Source of the DNA: Achatina immaculata | Taxonomy: Eukaryota > Mollusca > Gastropoda > Stylommatophora > Achatinidae | Direction: 5' to 3' | Length of the DNA: 64,000 bases | Assembly: GCA_009760885.1 (NCBI GenBank) | Contig: CM019700.1 | Location: 1,845,905 to 1,909,904 of the forward strand | Shown here: positions 21,776-34,368 of the stretch, one piece after another | Layout: the number at the start of each line of letters is the position of its first letter | Numbering within the stretch: the stretch's first letter is position 1 | The notes under the pieces: model-generated | Seen by the model: only the letters and a program-made list of their open reading frames with translations | Told to the model about the DNA's origin: nothing | Database searches by the model: none | Program-made: the position numbers and the translations under genes

Positions 21776-22430
21776 TCCCCCAATGCAGCGTTCATGTGTT
21801 GACGCTGAGGAAAGCACTTACAATTTCTGAAAAACAAAGATGCAAAGGTTCTTCTCTAGATGAGATTGCGGCATCACTGACAATTAAGTTTAGACAGTGA
21901 AAGCAACAAGAGATTAAAATAAAAAAAAATGCTGGCGGGTTCAAGTCACTAATATATTATTGAATTTCTGAATGATTTTCTTTTTATGTGTGATGTATTA
22001 TCCCATCATGGTTACGCTTGCTTGCGACTGGAATATTTACGTCTGACAATTTTCTAAGAATACACCCAGTTTAACACTGAGTCTGTAGTGGCTTCTACAG
22101 AGATGAAACTAAGAAAACGCTCATGAATATTGATATCACTTGGATCTGTATTAGCAGATTTTGCTAATATTACTGATTGTTCAGTATGACTTACGTCAGG
22201 AGTACAGTCTGTAACTAATCAATTCATTTTGGGTCCTTCTTCCACGGTAATGTTGGACCAGTCCACGGATAAACGTTGTCAACAACGGGAATGTGTTTTT
22301 TTTATAATTTGTTTTTATATTTTCCTTTTTTTTTCTTCTAATCCAACTTTTGCCATTTTTTGCAACCCCCAGAACTTGTCGCCCCGTGCAATTGCACGTC
22401 CTGCACCATAGGTAGAGCCGGCGTTGTCCC
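21776..22430. other. Unassigned non-coding sequence
   Basis: AT-rich with no credible gene or known repeat. Confidence 0.3.
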
Positions 22431-22434
22431 TATC

Positions 22435-22605
22435 TCTTCTATATACAAATCTTTCAAATGAGGAACAACGAAACTTTCTTACAGTTAATGATTTAGCACA
22501 GTACGGTTAGCATTCCAAAAATAGTAGACACTCCGCCTTAGACGTGAGAGACAGAGAAATAACAAATTTATAGAGAAATAACAAAATTACTTGGGACTCC
22601 GGCAC
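22435..22605 (+). repeat. Dispersed repeat DR-4, copy 1
   Basis: Shares TCAAATGAGGAACAACGAA, GTGATTTAGCACAGTACGG-like text, GGTTAGCATTCCAAAAATAG and GAAATAACAA...AATTACTTG with 61340-61490, and partly with 47210-47300. Non-coding; class unknown, possibly a MITE. Confidence 0.65.
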
Positions 22606-22699
22606 AGCAAGCAACCAGCTAGCCATGAGAAGCAGCACCTGGTGGATAATGCCAGGTAATTATCTTGTCATATTTCTTTGTCTCGTGTCTAAAACGTTT

Positions 22700-23045
22700 T
22701 GTTTACTGTGTATCTTCTTCTTTTTCTTCTTCTTCTTCTTCAGTCCCACTGAACTGAGAGCTGTTGTTCTTTGCAGCTGATGCCCTGAAGATACTGAAGC
22801 ACAGCGTGATGTCGGCTTGGGAGCGGGTAGCGGTGGCTATTTTTTTTTTTTTCAGTTCATGAGTGCAGCTAAAAAGTAGGGGGTATGCAATACTTCTGTA
22901 GCAGGCTTCACCACCATGGGAATTGTCGATCCCTGCCCCGTTAGCCAGGTTAGGCCTGTTATTCGATGTACCAACAGAGAAGTGGAACAGGGTTTTTGGT
23001 CAGCCATGGTTTGTTAACCCTTTAGCTAGCATGCCAGTAATGGAT
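22700..23045 (+). repeat. Dispersed repeat DR-1, copy 4 (single internal unit)
   Basis: Begins TGTGTATCTTCTTCTTTTTC with a (CTT)n run, then GAGAGCTGTTGTTCTTTGCAG, a poly-T run, CCCGTTAGCCAGGTTAGGCC and one end unit starting ATGGTTTGTTAACCC. There is no tandem expansion. Confidence 0.78.
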
Positions 23046-25260
23046 TCATTGTTTGTCGAGTACTAAGAGACAGCACTTTGCTTTATCGCAGCTCGTCTTA
23101 TTCTCCCAAAGATATTCTGAGGACTCTTTCACAACATCTATAGCTTTCATTGTTTGAAGTAGCAACCTTCCTAACGTCTACCACCTTGAGAAAGGTTTAT
23201 CTGCAAATTTGAGGTCGAGAACGACAAGTCACGATGTCATCCAATGTTATCTACGCGTCGGATTTCGCTATGACCAACCGGCCAGTGGAACAAGGAACAA
23301 GATTAAAGCGGGCAGTTACATTTTTTACGGCGGCTTGACGTCTGTATACCTGAAACCACTCACATAACACTTTTCAGCCCAGACACTAAACTACCGGATG
23401 GCGTTACATTTTGCCGGAATTTTAATAATCAGTTGGTGTAGTGAAGGCTTTTAAAATTCACGAACTCTTTAAAAACACACACACCCACAGTTAATGGCCC
23501 GTATTTCCTTTTCCAGTGCTGTCAAATAATTGTCTTATAAGATACCAAAGACGTCAGCATTTGATACTTGGTAACACTTTGGTAGCACTGAGCACGTGTG
23601 ATAAAACCGCTCTATATCTATTTACACACTACACGCCCAGCCTGAACTTTGCACACCTGCGTCACTTTCGTTGGTTCAACAAAGTTCAGTGTCTCATACT
23701 GAGTTTCTACTATGTGCTTTCAAGAGAGAGTGAGAGAGAGAGAGAGAGAGAGTAACAGGATGTTTTGAGTATAATGTGTGTATGTTTGTTTGTGTGTGTG
23801 TGTGTGGGGGGGGGTGTGGTGAAGGGGAAGGATGTATTCACTGAAGAGTGCAGGGACTAGCGATAACAGCTGTACTACAAAAGTACGGAAGAAGGCAAGC
23901 GGGGAGGAGCAAATATAGCAAAGAAGATACGCTTGGCAGGTTCCACATCCTGTCTGTTCATCAACACTCTCCCCCCCCCACACACACACACAAGACTTAA
24001 CCCTAGCAAAAGTGTACGTATGGGTGTGTGGGTGAAAGATATGTGTGTGTGGGGGAGAGGAGTGGCGCCAGTAAGGATAAGAAAATAACCCTGCAGAACC
24101 ATTCTTCATCACATGGTATAGCTATATTGCCAGGTGGGGCAGTGACATTGTAAAAGGACATTGTCATATTGTTGTCACTGACAACAGACCACGGGCGATG
24201 AAGATCCTATTATTTATCATCTTCTCTCCCATCAACCCCCCCCCCCCGGGCCCAAAAAAAATTGTTTACCTGCTTTGCCAGTCAATCAACAATACTGTGA
24301 CGTTTGATCTCAGCGTTGAAAGGACACATCTTTGGGATACTGCACACAAGGTTGATAAAAGATTAGACTAGTTAGTTACATTATGCCTGCATTCTTCTAA
24401 TCAAAGCCACAGACACTCCTGTCTGCTCATTTAACCTGACCATCTTTTTTTTCTTTCTTTCTAAATTTAAATACGGAACACTCAGTCAAACGGTGGTGAA
24501 TTGTGTTAATTTTAAATATTAACCTGTAAGCTAGGTTTATATCTTTATTTACAGATGTGACATTCAGATCAACTTGTACTTCCCTACAGAGTGACTTTTC
24601 TTCAAAATAGCGACATTCCCAATAATTTAAAAATTCCAGGTATTTCTGAACATGCAACGATCAAAGATGAAAATGTGGGACAATACGGGATGCGTGCTTC
24701 AAAATACATTTTTTGCGCCCCGACGGAAGTAATAGGATTTCCGGGACAAATCCTTAAAATACAGGACTGCTCCGTATAATACAGCACTTTTGGTCACTTT
24801 ATTTCATTATACACTCGTGCACCGACGTACAGTCGTATTTGGGACAGGTGATGCGACTGTTAAGTCGATTTGACCGTTATGTCAGGTCGTTAGAAGTCAG
24901 TAGACAGGCACTAAATAGATTTCACTTCTGTAACGTTACCAGATGAGCAGACATGTTTGCCATCAATTTATAATACTAACAGAACGTAGATTAACGTAGT
25001 AACTGTTTGGAAACTACTCACGAAATATGAATCACTGAGCATTAAATAACGAATCATACTGTGATAACGTTTTCATTGACACATAGGAATGTACATACAC
25101 ATACTGTATGCATACCCACAGGCATATATTTTGCACTCACCAAACGATGACGCTGCGTGTTTCTTCTTCTAATGTCTTGTGATCAATTTATAGTGCATGC
25201 AGAAAAGAAAATATTTGTTAAGTTAATTACAAAATACTAAACAGTTCTCTGCGACCCGGC
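23046..25260. other. Unassigned 2.2 kb with short GA/GT microsatellites
   Basis: Contains (GA)n at about 23724-23752, GT-rich runs near 23775-23815 and 24036-24055, and a C run near 24236. No coding region with recognisable motifs and no dispersed family seen elsewhere in the window. Confidence 0.4.
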
Positions 25261-25269
25261 CTAAGTACT

Positions 25270-25600
25270 TTTCCATCGTTCACTCAGACACCGACATCAG
25301 TCTCTCTCGCAAAGGGTGCAACTCGTCTCAAGCTTTCAGCATTACCGTAGAGCTTCTCTTGTATGGCGGCTTGGCTCTGGCCAGGTCCTTTCTTGGGTGG
25401 GTTATGTAGTTGGTAACTCTGGAGGATGTAATGTGGTGCCTTGTTGCTCTTTGCTGCTGTCACGTAGCCATTTTTCTGCTCCTGGTATAAATGGTGTCCC
25501 GGCCTGCAGTGTCCTGTTCTCAGTCGGAAGATTATCACTTGGGTCATTTCTTGAGAGTTTATGGTAACTGTCATCTGTTTATGGCTCTTGGATATTGTTT
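25270..25600 (+). repeat. Dispersed repeat DR-2, copy 2 (unexpanded)
   Basis: Contains CTCAGACACCGACATCAGTC, TACCGTAGAGCTTCTCTTGT, GGCCAGGTCCTTTC and TGGTAACTCTGGAGG once each, in the same order as DR-2 copy 1. It gives the unexpanded state of both minisatellite units. Confidence 0.75.
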
Positions 25601-25737
25601 TATATATTTGTCTTTATATATAGCTTTTAGTCTGGGCCGCAAATATGTAACCTGGTTGGCCACAAAAAAGTGCACAACTTCAATCAGCTACATCTGTTCT
25701 ATGTTGATCTGTAAGTTTTTTACTGCCCTTATCTTAG

Positions 25738-25850
25738 ACCGCATTGCATAGCGAAGTTGTCAGTGCACTGGTCTCTCATGCCTAAACTGGTGTTTCGAAT
25801 TTGGCTGCAGGTGTCACAGGCACTTATGCGGAGAAACAGGTGCATCGATT
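25738..25850 (+). mobile_element. tRNA-derived SINE head, copy 2
   Basis: TAGCGAAGTTGTCAGTGC resembles an internal polymerase III A box and GTTTCGAATTTGG a B box about 35 bp later, with GCACTGGTCTCTCATG between, shared with the SINE at 38795-39060. Body and tail are not clearly delimited. Confidence 0.6.
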
Positions 25851-25973
25851 CTTCGGGAGGTAGGGTATGATGACGATAGATGAATCCTCTTTTATGCTGA
25901 TATTTTAAGGAAAACATGGGCGCTAACGTTGTATCTAAGCTCTGTCATTGTCTGAAAGGGTTGCCATTATATA

Positions 25974-27462
25974 CTGTTCCAAATAAGAAAGGCAACAATG
26001 TTGCGATTTAAAGTGAAGTTTGCAGATCAGACAAGGGTAAATAGCATGGAACGTTCACTTGAACATCAACTTCACGTGCTGACCTGAAATGTACTCAGCA
26101 GATGATTCATGAGCACAGAAAAGCAACACTAGTCAAAACAGCATTTTTGACAATAACTCATGGCAGGTTCACGAGAATCACGTGAAACTTACTAAACACA
26201 AAACTCAATGACCATGTTATTGAATGTCTATAAAAGACTGACACTCCTCGAATCAATTCATTTGAAAATTCAATGCACAATTAGGGATCATCTCACTACA
26301 TAACAACGACTCATCATCACTGGACGTTTACAGACTGGACAGTCACAAAGTGTAGTGGCCAGACAATTTAACGTGGTTAAAAGCACCACTTTGCAGACGA
26401 TTTCAAGAAACTGACTCAGCTGCAGACCGACCGCGCAGTAGAAGACCAATAGTCACAACTCCTGCCGAAGACCGCTTCATACGCCTACGTCACCTCAGGA
26501 ATCGATTTGCATCTCTGTCTTCAACAGTCCAGTCGGTGACAGCAGCTCGTCGAATTTCAGATCAAAACAGTCAGGAACTGGCTGTACGACGCTGGTCTTT
26601 GGGCTAGAAGACCCTACAGAGGTCCTTTTCTTACGGACCGGCATCGCCAGAACCGACTGCAGTGGGCGAACCAGCATCGCCAATGGACCGTTGCGAATGT
26701 TGGAGAAGGGTTTAGTTTAGTGATGAATCACTCTTTGTGCTCCAGCGACACGATAGATGGAGAAGAGTTTACCCCAGTCCATGAGGGCTACACCCAGAAA
26801 TGCGTGGATGAGGCTCTTCCACACAGTGGTGGAGGTGTATTGGTGTGGGGGATGATCAACTTCGTGGGAAGAAGTGACCTGGTGCAAATTGAAAGACGCA
26901 TGAATGCCCAATACGTAGCTGAAATTCTTCATTATGTCCTTCCACTTTTGACTGCACCAGGGTCGATTTTTCAGCAGGATAACACTCGACCTCATGTGGC
27001 ACAACTCACCACCCAGTTCCTCGCAGACAGCAACGTCCAGATCATTCCGTGGCCATCCATGGCATCAGACATGAGCCCAATAGAACACTTATGGAATGAA
27101 CTCAACAGACAAGTCCGCCAGCGAGACGTGGCGCCAACCAATCTCCGACACTTGTCTCTTGCACTGCTGAAAGAGTGGGCAGCCATCCCACAACAACAGA
27201 TCCAACGGCTAATCGGATCCATGTCAAGGAGATGTCGTTCTCTGATACAGGGCAGAGGAGGCCATACAGTTTACTGAAACGGAGGCTTCAGTAGCAGAGA
27301 ATAAATGTCCAAATTTAATGAACATTATTTCATTGTTAAAGTCTTAAAGTTTCTTCATGCCAAGATTGAAACATTAATTCAGTAAAATAAAATGTTCATA
27401 CAAGTTTGAAATTTAGTGTCCATTATGACTACAGTAGTGTTGCATTTTTTTTTTTGGATCAG
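25974..27462 (+). mobile_element. Tc1-like DNA transposon, copy 2
   Basis: 1489 bp between TA dinucleotides at 25972-25973 and 27463-27464. The ends are imperfect inverted repeats beginning CTGTTCC (left) and CTGATCC (right, reversed), followed by A-rich text and GCAACA motifs. The transposase is frameshifted and has a TAA in the helix-turn-helix segment near 26300. The catalytic C-terminal half is open (26720-27277). Near 26390 it lacks the roughly 14 bp that copy 3 has in the ISRLWR segment, as does copy 1. Confidence 0.9.
26720..27277 (+). pseudogene. Tc1 transposase, central and C-terminal part
   Basis: 185 codons, mostly in the transposase frame from GGGVLVWGMINFVGR on. QQDNTRPHVAQL carries the second Asp and SPIEHLWNEL the Glu, 34 residues apart. 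The first residues are out of frame relative to WFSDES of copy 3, so the first catalytic Asp is lost from this reading. Confidence 0.87.
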
Positions 27463-27597
27463 TATACTATGCTGTCCCACCTGGCATCATATGCAGGTCT
27501 CCTGTCTTCGGGAGAATGTTAAGTTAATGATGTCTGCCAGATCCATTAACTGTCTTCCTGCCACTTTTCATGTAACTAGCCCAGACAACTTTCCAAC

Positions 27598-27830
27598 ATC
27601 TCTCTCTCTCTCTCTCTGTGAACCTCAAGTACCCAAGGCACATGGTGCTTCCGCAAATAATATTCCACAAATGCCCGTCCTTCGCCTCCCCCCCCCCCTG
27701 TCAAGGTGAGCCCTTTATTGCTGAACATTCTCTCTGTTGTTCTCCATGTTTCATTCGTTCTACCCTTACTCCTCTTCCCCTGTGGTGTCCGTACATCTTA
27801 GTGCTTTTTTTTTAAAGTTTCCAACGTAAA
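27598..27830 (-). mobile_element. LINE-A 3' end with (GA)n tail, minus strand
   Basis: On plus: (TC)n at 27600-27617, then GTGAACCTCAAGTACCCAAG, GCTTCCGCAAATAATATTCC and CCCCTGTGGTGTCCGTACAT, the reverse of the LINE-A terminus at 2144-2340. Five-prime truncated and diverged. Confidence 0.82.
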
Positions 27831-27884
27831 GAAACAAAACACTGAACCACGAATGTCTAAAAAATAAAACAGAACATTATCAGA

Positions 27885-28055
27885 CACTTACTGATCTCTT
27901 GGCAAACCACGTACACACACAGGTATACAGAACACAGAACATTATCAGACACTTACTGATCTCTTGGCAAACCATGTACACACACAGGTATACAGAACAT
28001 TATCAGACACTTACTGATTTCTTGGCATACCATGTACACAGGTATACAGAACAAA
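27885..28055 (+). repeat. About 60-bp tandem repeat, 3 copies
   Basis: The block CAGAACATTATCAGACACTT, then ACTGATCTCTTGGCAAACCA and GTACACACACAGGTATA, occurs three times with small changes in length. Confidence 0.93.
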
Positions 28056-29395
28056 ATGAGAGGTAATCCACTGGACATGATGTAGATTCAGTGAAAATTT
28101 ATTCTTAAAACATTGCTTTTTCCGACTAAACATTGCATTCTAACATCAAAAATATGAAGTGCTCCAAATATGAAATACAACGGAACAAAAAATCTCTACC
28201 TCTGCTGTCATACAGCATTTGAAGATCTTTGATCCAAGTTTTCTCCACCCCCCCGCCCCTCCAACAGAACAAAATGTCTGACCATCCTCTCGCTCACAAC
28301 CATTTCCAGGGAGTATACAGAAGCAGCTACGTGTACAGTACTTGCATATTTTTATGGACAGCATAAGACCTTATAAAATGTTCCCAATATGGATTAGAAA
28401 AACAAATTTCCTCATGGGAGAATCTTTTATTGGACGTAAATTTCTGAAAAAATTAGTTCACTGTCCGCTGTTTCCACAAACAGCAGTTACATTAGAAAAC
28501 TGGATTAAACCATGGGACATTATGTTCTTACACAGACCATGACTAACCACTGAACTATTCATTAACGCACTCTTCTCTCATGGCTACACGGCTGCTCATC
28601 CAACCACAATTCTCTTGTCATTTTGTGTCCTCTATGTCTAAAAGTGCTTTGTCTATGGCTTTTTTACTCCCCCTCCCTGAACTCTAACCATACAATTCTG
28701 CGTTCTAATACTAGACACGGAACCAACAACACCCAAGAGCTACCAAACTTCCCTCACAGCCTGTCCATGTTTAATGTGTCAAGAAGTCAACTTATAAAAC
28801 TGAGATTCACTTTCATTCAAGATATTTTATAGTTTGAAAACATATCTGCAAAATATAATTAGATAAAAAAAAAAACAACAAAAAAAACCAACAAAACCAG
28901 AGGTTTTATCTATATAAAGGGTGACTCATAATTATTAAGTGTGTAAGAGTCATCCAACAATGCTCAGGACAGGTGCACATCTACACTCTATCCAATAAGT
29001 ACATAATAAGCTCACAGAACAATGCAAAATTCTAAAGCGTGCGTGCTCTGCTTATCCATGCCACAGCTGTACCCTTCATATAAACCTTTAAGTGCAGCTT
29101 TCATCCACGGCTGCGGCTGCGCTAAACAAAAAGTGGCACAACCCCACTGTCCCATAATTCAGCTTCTTCAAGATGAAACTTCCTCTCCAAAGTTAACAAT
29201 CAATTTCTGCTACTGACATATTGAAATTTATTTTTTTTAAAAAAGTACATTTAAAAAAATGACAAGAACTGGAATGTTTTGAAATGGACAAGTGTAAGAG
29301 GAAGAAAAAAACGTTTCACTTTGGAAGAAGGAAATGTTAGTATAAAAGTGAAGTACAATAATCAGGGTCCAAAGTGCAAAAAAAAACACACATTT
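28056..29395. other. Unassigned non-coding sequence
   Basis: AT-rich, no motif-bearing open frame. It could be far 3' flank of the ATPase gene; nothing supports transcription here. Confidence 0.3.
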
Positions 29396-31005
29396 GTTTA
29401 TAAGTGCTGCAAGTTAAAGTGTGTGTGTGTGGGGGGGGGAGGGGGCATGCTTCTGTTTATTAGTGCTGCAGGTTAAAGTGTGTGTGTGTGTGTGTGTGTG
29501 TGGGGGGAGGGTGGCATGCTTCTGTTTATTAGTGCTGCAGGTTAAAGTGTGTGTGTGTGTGGGGGGAGGGTGGCATGCTTCTATTTATTAGTGCTGCAGG
29601 TTAAAGTGTGTGTGTGGTGTGTGTGTGTGGGGGGGGGGGAGGGTGGCATGCTTCTGTTTATTAGTGCTGCAGGTTAAAGTGTGTGTGTGTGTGTGGGGGG
29701 AGGGTGGCATGCTTCTGTTTATTAGTGCTGCAGGTTAAAGTGTGTGTGTGTGTGGGGGAGGAGGAGGGCATGCTTCTGTTTATTAGTGCTGCAGGTTAAA
29801 GTGTGTGGGGGGAGGAGGAGGGCATGCTTCTGTTTATTAGTGCTGCAAGTTAAAGTGTGTGTGTGTGGGAGGAGGAGGGCATGCTTCTGTTTATTAGTGC
29901 TGCAGGTTAAAGTGTGTATGTGGGGGGAGGGTGGCATGCTTCTGTTTATTAGTGCTGCAGGTTAAAGTGTGTGTGTGGGGGGAGGGTGGCATGCTTCTGT
30001 TTATTAGTGCTGCAAGTTAAAGTGTGTGTGTGTGGGGGGGGAGGGTGGCATGCTTCTGTTTATTAGTGCTGCAAGTTAAAGTGTGTGTGTGGGGGGGGGG
30101 ATATGCTTCTGTTTATTAGTGCTACAAGTTAAAGTGTGTGTAGGGGCAGGCATGCTTCTGTTTATTAGTGCTACAAGTAGGGGGAGGGCATGCTTCTGTT
30201 TATTAGTGCTGTAAACGGGGGGAGGGCATGCTGCTGTTTATTATTGCTGCAAGTTAAAGTGTGTGGGGACGGGCATGGTTCTGTTTATTAGTGTTGCAAG
30301 TTAAAATGTGTGGGAGCCATGCTTCTGTTTATTAATGTTGCAAGTTAAAGTGTGTGGGAGCAGGCATGGTTCTGTTTTTTAGTGCTGCAAGTTAAAGTGT
30401 CAGGGAACCATGCTTCTGTTTATTAGTGTTGCAAGTTAAAGTGTCAGGGAACCATGCTTCTGTTTATTAGTGTTGCAAGTTAAAGTGTGTGGGAGCAGGC
30501 ATGGTTCTGTTTATTAGTGTTGCAAGTTAAAGTGTCAGAGAACCATGCTTCTGTTTATTAGTGTTGCAAGTTAAAGTGTGTGGGAGCGGGCATGGTTCTG
30601 TTTATTAGTGTTGCAAGTTAAAGTGTCAGAGAACCATGCTTCTGTTTATTAGTGTTGCAAGTTAAAGTGTGTGGGAGCGGGCATGGTTCTGTTTATTAGT
30701 GTTCCCAGTTAAAGTGTGTGGGAGCCATGCTTCTGTTTATTAGTGTTGCAAGTTAAAGTGTCAGGGAGCCATGCTTCTGTTTATTAGTGTTGCAAGTTAA
30801 AGTGTCAGGGAGCCATGCTTCTGTTTATTAGTGTTGCAAGTTAAAGTGTCAGGGAGCCATGCTTCTGTTTACCACTGTTGCAAGTTAAAGTGTGTGGGAG
30901 CCATGCTTCTGTTTATTAGTGCTGCAAGTTAAAGTGTCAGGGAGCTATGCTTCTGTTTATTAGTGCTGCAAGTTAAAGTGTCAGGGAGCCATGCTTCTGT
31001 TGCCT
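29395..31005 (+). repeat. Large minisatellite, about 30 units of 46-62 bp
   Basis: Units share CATGCTTCTGTTTATTAGTG followed by CTGCAGGTTAAAGTGTG. In the left half each unit also contains a GT microsatellite and a G run. In the right half these are replaced by CAGGGAGC or GGAGCGGG, and the units are shorter. Two related unit classes alternate from about 30360 to 30720. Confidence 0.97.
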
Positions 31006-31179
31006 TAAATGCAGCGTTTTTTTTTTCTTTCAGACAATGGTTAATTCTTTTCCAGTCTGGCATTGTTTTTGTTATCCAACTCATTAGCATGCCCTCGTTT
31101 CTTGTGTTTTCCTATATACACTACCACATACACACATGCCACCACCACCATGTATTCCTACAGCTGGTGATTTCCAAAT

Positions 31180-34100
31180 CCACCTGTCTCTAATCATGTG
31201 ACAGATCACATTTTACTGTGGTTATCCCCATACATAACAAAATAAACCAGCACACAAATGTTGGCCCATATAATATGACCAACTGATTTTGTGCATAGTA
31301 ACATTTAATTTAAAAAAAAGACATGTAAAAAACATAGTAGTTAAGAAAACTATATGAAAATGTGAATGTTATGCACATAAAAATATATATATATATATAA
31401 ATTTATATTTTAAAACAGTAATCTCACAGAAGTGCATAAATTTATTTTTTTTAAACAGTAATCTCACAGAAGTGCATAGAAGGTAGAACAAGATGTTGTA
31501 TCATTCAAAGGTGCTGAAGCATTGTGCTTTTTCTGGAAAATTACCACACTAACAAACTGTCCTGCTTCAAATCTAACAAACAATTTTTCAACGCTAATGA
31601 TACTGAATCTTGCATACCTGAAGACAACAAAATGCAGTAAATAAAGTTACAGATTGCCTGTGTGGATAGTCGATTACTAGGTCACAATAACCTACACATA
31701 CACACATAAAAATCCACCTTTATTCCTTTATTCTTCAAGCCCAACACTGAAAATAATGCCAGTTCCTTTCCATTTATTCCTCACTCCTTCAAAACTGAGA
31801 TATCACTTGTACAACAGGCTAAAAAAAAAAAAAGCAAGACCAGCAAGTGCATCTTACAGCACCACAAAGACAACTGCACAGCATCTGTTGGAGGATTGCA
31901 CCCCCCGCCCCCACATGTGAGTATCAAAGAAGGCACGCATTGACTTTTCAGCTTAATCAATCACACTAAGCTGTGTGGTGATGCTGATGACCTTAAGCCA
32001 ACAACCGCTTTCTTCAGGAATAGCAAAGGTGACACCTTAGAAAGTTCAACGAATTGTCATGGAAAGGTTTGGTACGGTTCTGCTCCCCAAACACAGTCAA
32101 TTATGTTCACCAACCAATAAAAAATGCAATCAGATTTGATTATAAAAGTTAAACAATAATAAACAAAACAAAATGAAAAAAAAAAAAACAATCAAAAATT
32201 TTTTGAGTGGAAAAAACCTGGAATATGATTTATAGAAAGTGATCAGATTTGCTGCAGAATGAATATAAAATGCTCCAAGAATGAAATGTGAAATTTCTGA
32301 TGATTTAACCAACTCCTCTCCTTAAGGAATTAAAACTTACAGCAGAATAAAGTTATCTACAGCACACACCCCTTTCACTCTTTACTTATTCCTATGTAAG
32401 ATTTTTACAAAAGAAATTTGTAACTTATAAACTGGTAACTAACCCTAAATAATGTGTATACAAATGCGGTAAAATACTTGAAATGAACCATCTATTAAAG
32501 AAAAAAAAAAAAGATACATGACTGAAAAGGGTTATGATTTCTGAGGGTTTACGACATGCTCTCTACAGGTTTTATTAACTTGGGGTTCGGTGAGGACTAT
32601 TGCAAGCCTTGAGAACTAAGGGCAATATAATGTAAATTCTGAAGTTGGAGACAAGCAGAACACCCTATTGCACAAGTGTTAGAAAACACAAACTAATAGT
32701 GATGTATGATTCCTCTGTGACAAGTGTTTCACTCAATACACGTGATTCCTCTGTGACAAGTGTTTCACTCAATCCACCTGTCTCTAATCATGTGACAGAT
32801 CACATTTTACTGTGGTTATCCCCATACATAACAAAATAAACCAGCACACAAATGTTGGCCCATATAATATGACCAACTGATTTTGTGCATAGTAACATTT
32901 AATTTAAAAAAAAGACATGTAAAAAACATAGTAGTTAAGAAAACTATATGAAAATGTGAATGTTATGCACATAAAAATATATATATATATATAAATTTAT
33001 ATTTTAAAACAGTAATCTCACAGAAGTGCATAAATTTATTTTTTTTAAACAGTAATCTCACAGAAGTGCATAGAAGGTAGAACAAGATGTTGTATCATTC
33101 AAAGGTGCTGAAGCATTGTGCTTTTTCTGGAAAATTACCACACTAACAAACTGTCCTGCTTCAAATCTAACAAACAATTTTTCAACGCTAATGATACTGA
33201 ATCTTGCATACCTGAAGACAACAAAATGCAGTAAATAAAGTTACAGATTGCCTGTGTGGATAGTCGATTACTAGGTCACAATAACCTACACATACACACA
33301 TAAAAATCCACCTTTATTCCTTTATTCTTCAAGCCCAACACTGAAAATAATGCCAGTTCCTTTCCATTTATTCCTCACTCCTTCAAAACTGAGATATCAC
33401 TTGTACAACAGGCTAAAAAAAAAAAAAGCAAGACCAGCAAGTGCATCTTACAGCACCACAAAGACAACTGCACAGCATCTGTTGGAGGATTGCACCCCCC
33501 GCCCCCACATGTGAGTATCAAAGAAGGCACGCATTGACTTTTCAGCTTAATCAATTCACACTAAGCTGTGTGGTGATGCTGATGACCTTAAGCCAACAAC
33601 CGCTTTCTTCAGGAATAGCAAAGGTGACACCTTAGAAAGTTCAACGAATTGTCATGGAAAGGTTTGGTACGGTTCTGCTCCCCAAACACAGTCAATTATG
33701 TTCACCAACCAATAAAAAATGCAATCAGATTTGATTATAAAAGTTAAACAATAATAAACAAAACAAAATGAAAAAAAAAAAAACAATCAAAAATTTTTTG
33801 AGTGGAAAAAACCTGGAATATGATTTATAGAAAGTGATCAGATTTGCTGCAGAATGAATATAAAATGCTCCAAGAATGAAATGTGAAATTTCTGATGATT
33901 TAACCAACTCCTCTCCTTAAGGAATTAAAACTTACAGCAGAATAAAGTTATCTACAGCACACACCCCTTTCACTCTTTACTTATTCCTATGTAAGATTTT
34001 TACAAAAGAAATTTGTAACTTATAAACTGGTAACTAACCCTAAATAATGTGTATACAAATGCGGTAAAATACTTGAAATGAACCATCTATTAAAGAAAAA

Positions 34101-34368
34101 AAAAAAAGATACATGACTGAAAAGGGTTATGATTTCTGAGGGTTTACGACATGCTCTCTACAGGTTTTATTAACTTGGGGTTCGGTGAGGACTATTGCAA
34201 GCCTTGAGAACTAAGGGCAATATAATGTAAATTCTGAAGTTGGAGACAAGCAGAACACCCTATTGCACAAGTGTTAGAAAACACAAACTAATAGTGATGT
34301 ATGATTCCTCTGTGACAAGTGTTTCACTCAATACACGTGATTCCTCTGTGACAAGTGTTTCACTCAAT
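31180..34368. repeat. Tandem duplication of 1594/1595 bp
   Basis: 31180-32773 and 32774-34368 are nearly identical. The one difference I saw by eye is a single-T insertion (TCAATCACAC near 31957 versus TCAATTCACAC near 33552). Both contain the same short open frames, poly-A runs, (TA)n run and C-rich stretch. The junction at 32773/32774 joins the 36-bp repeat to CCACCTGTCTC with only AAT microhomology. Confidence 0.95.

Noticed and set aside
32130..33907. Two identical 60-codon hydrophobic frames as a small gene family
   Set aside because: They are the two halves of the tandem duplication, and the hydrophobicity comes from A/T homopolymers read on the minus strand.
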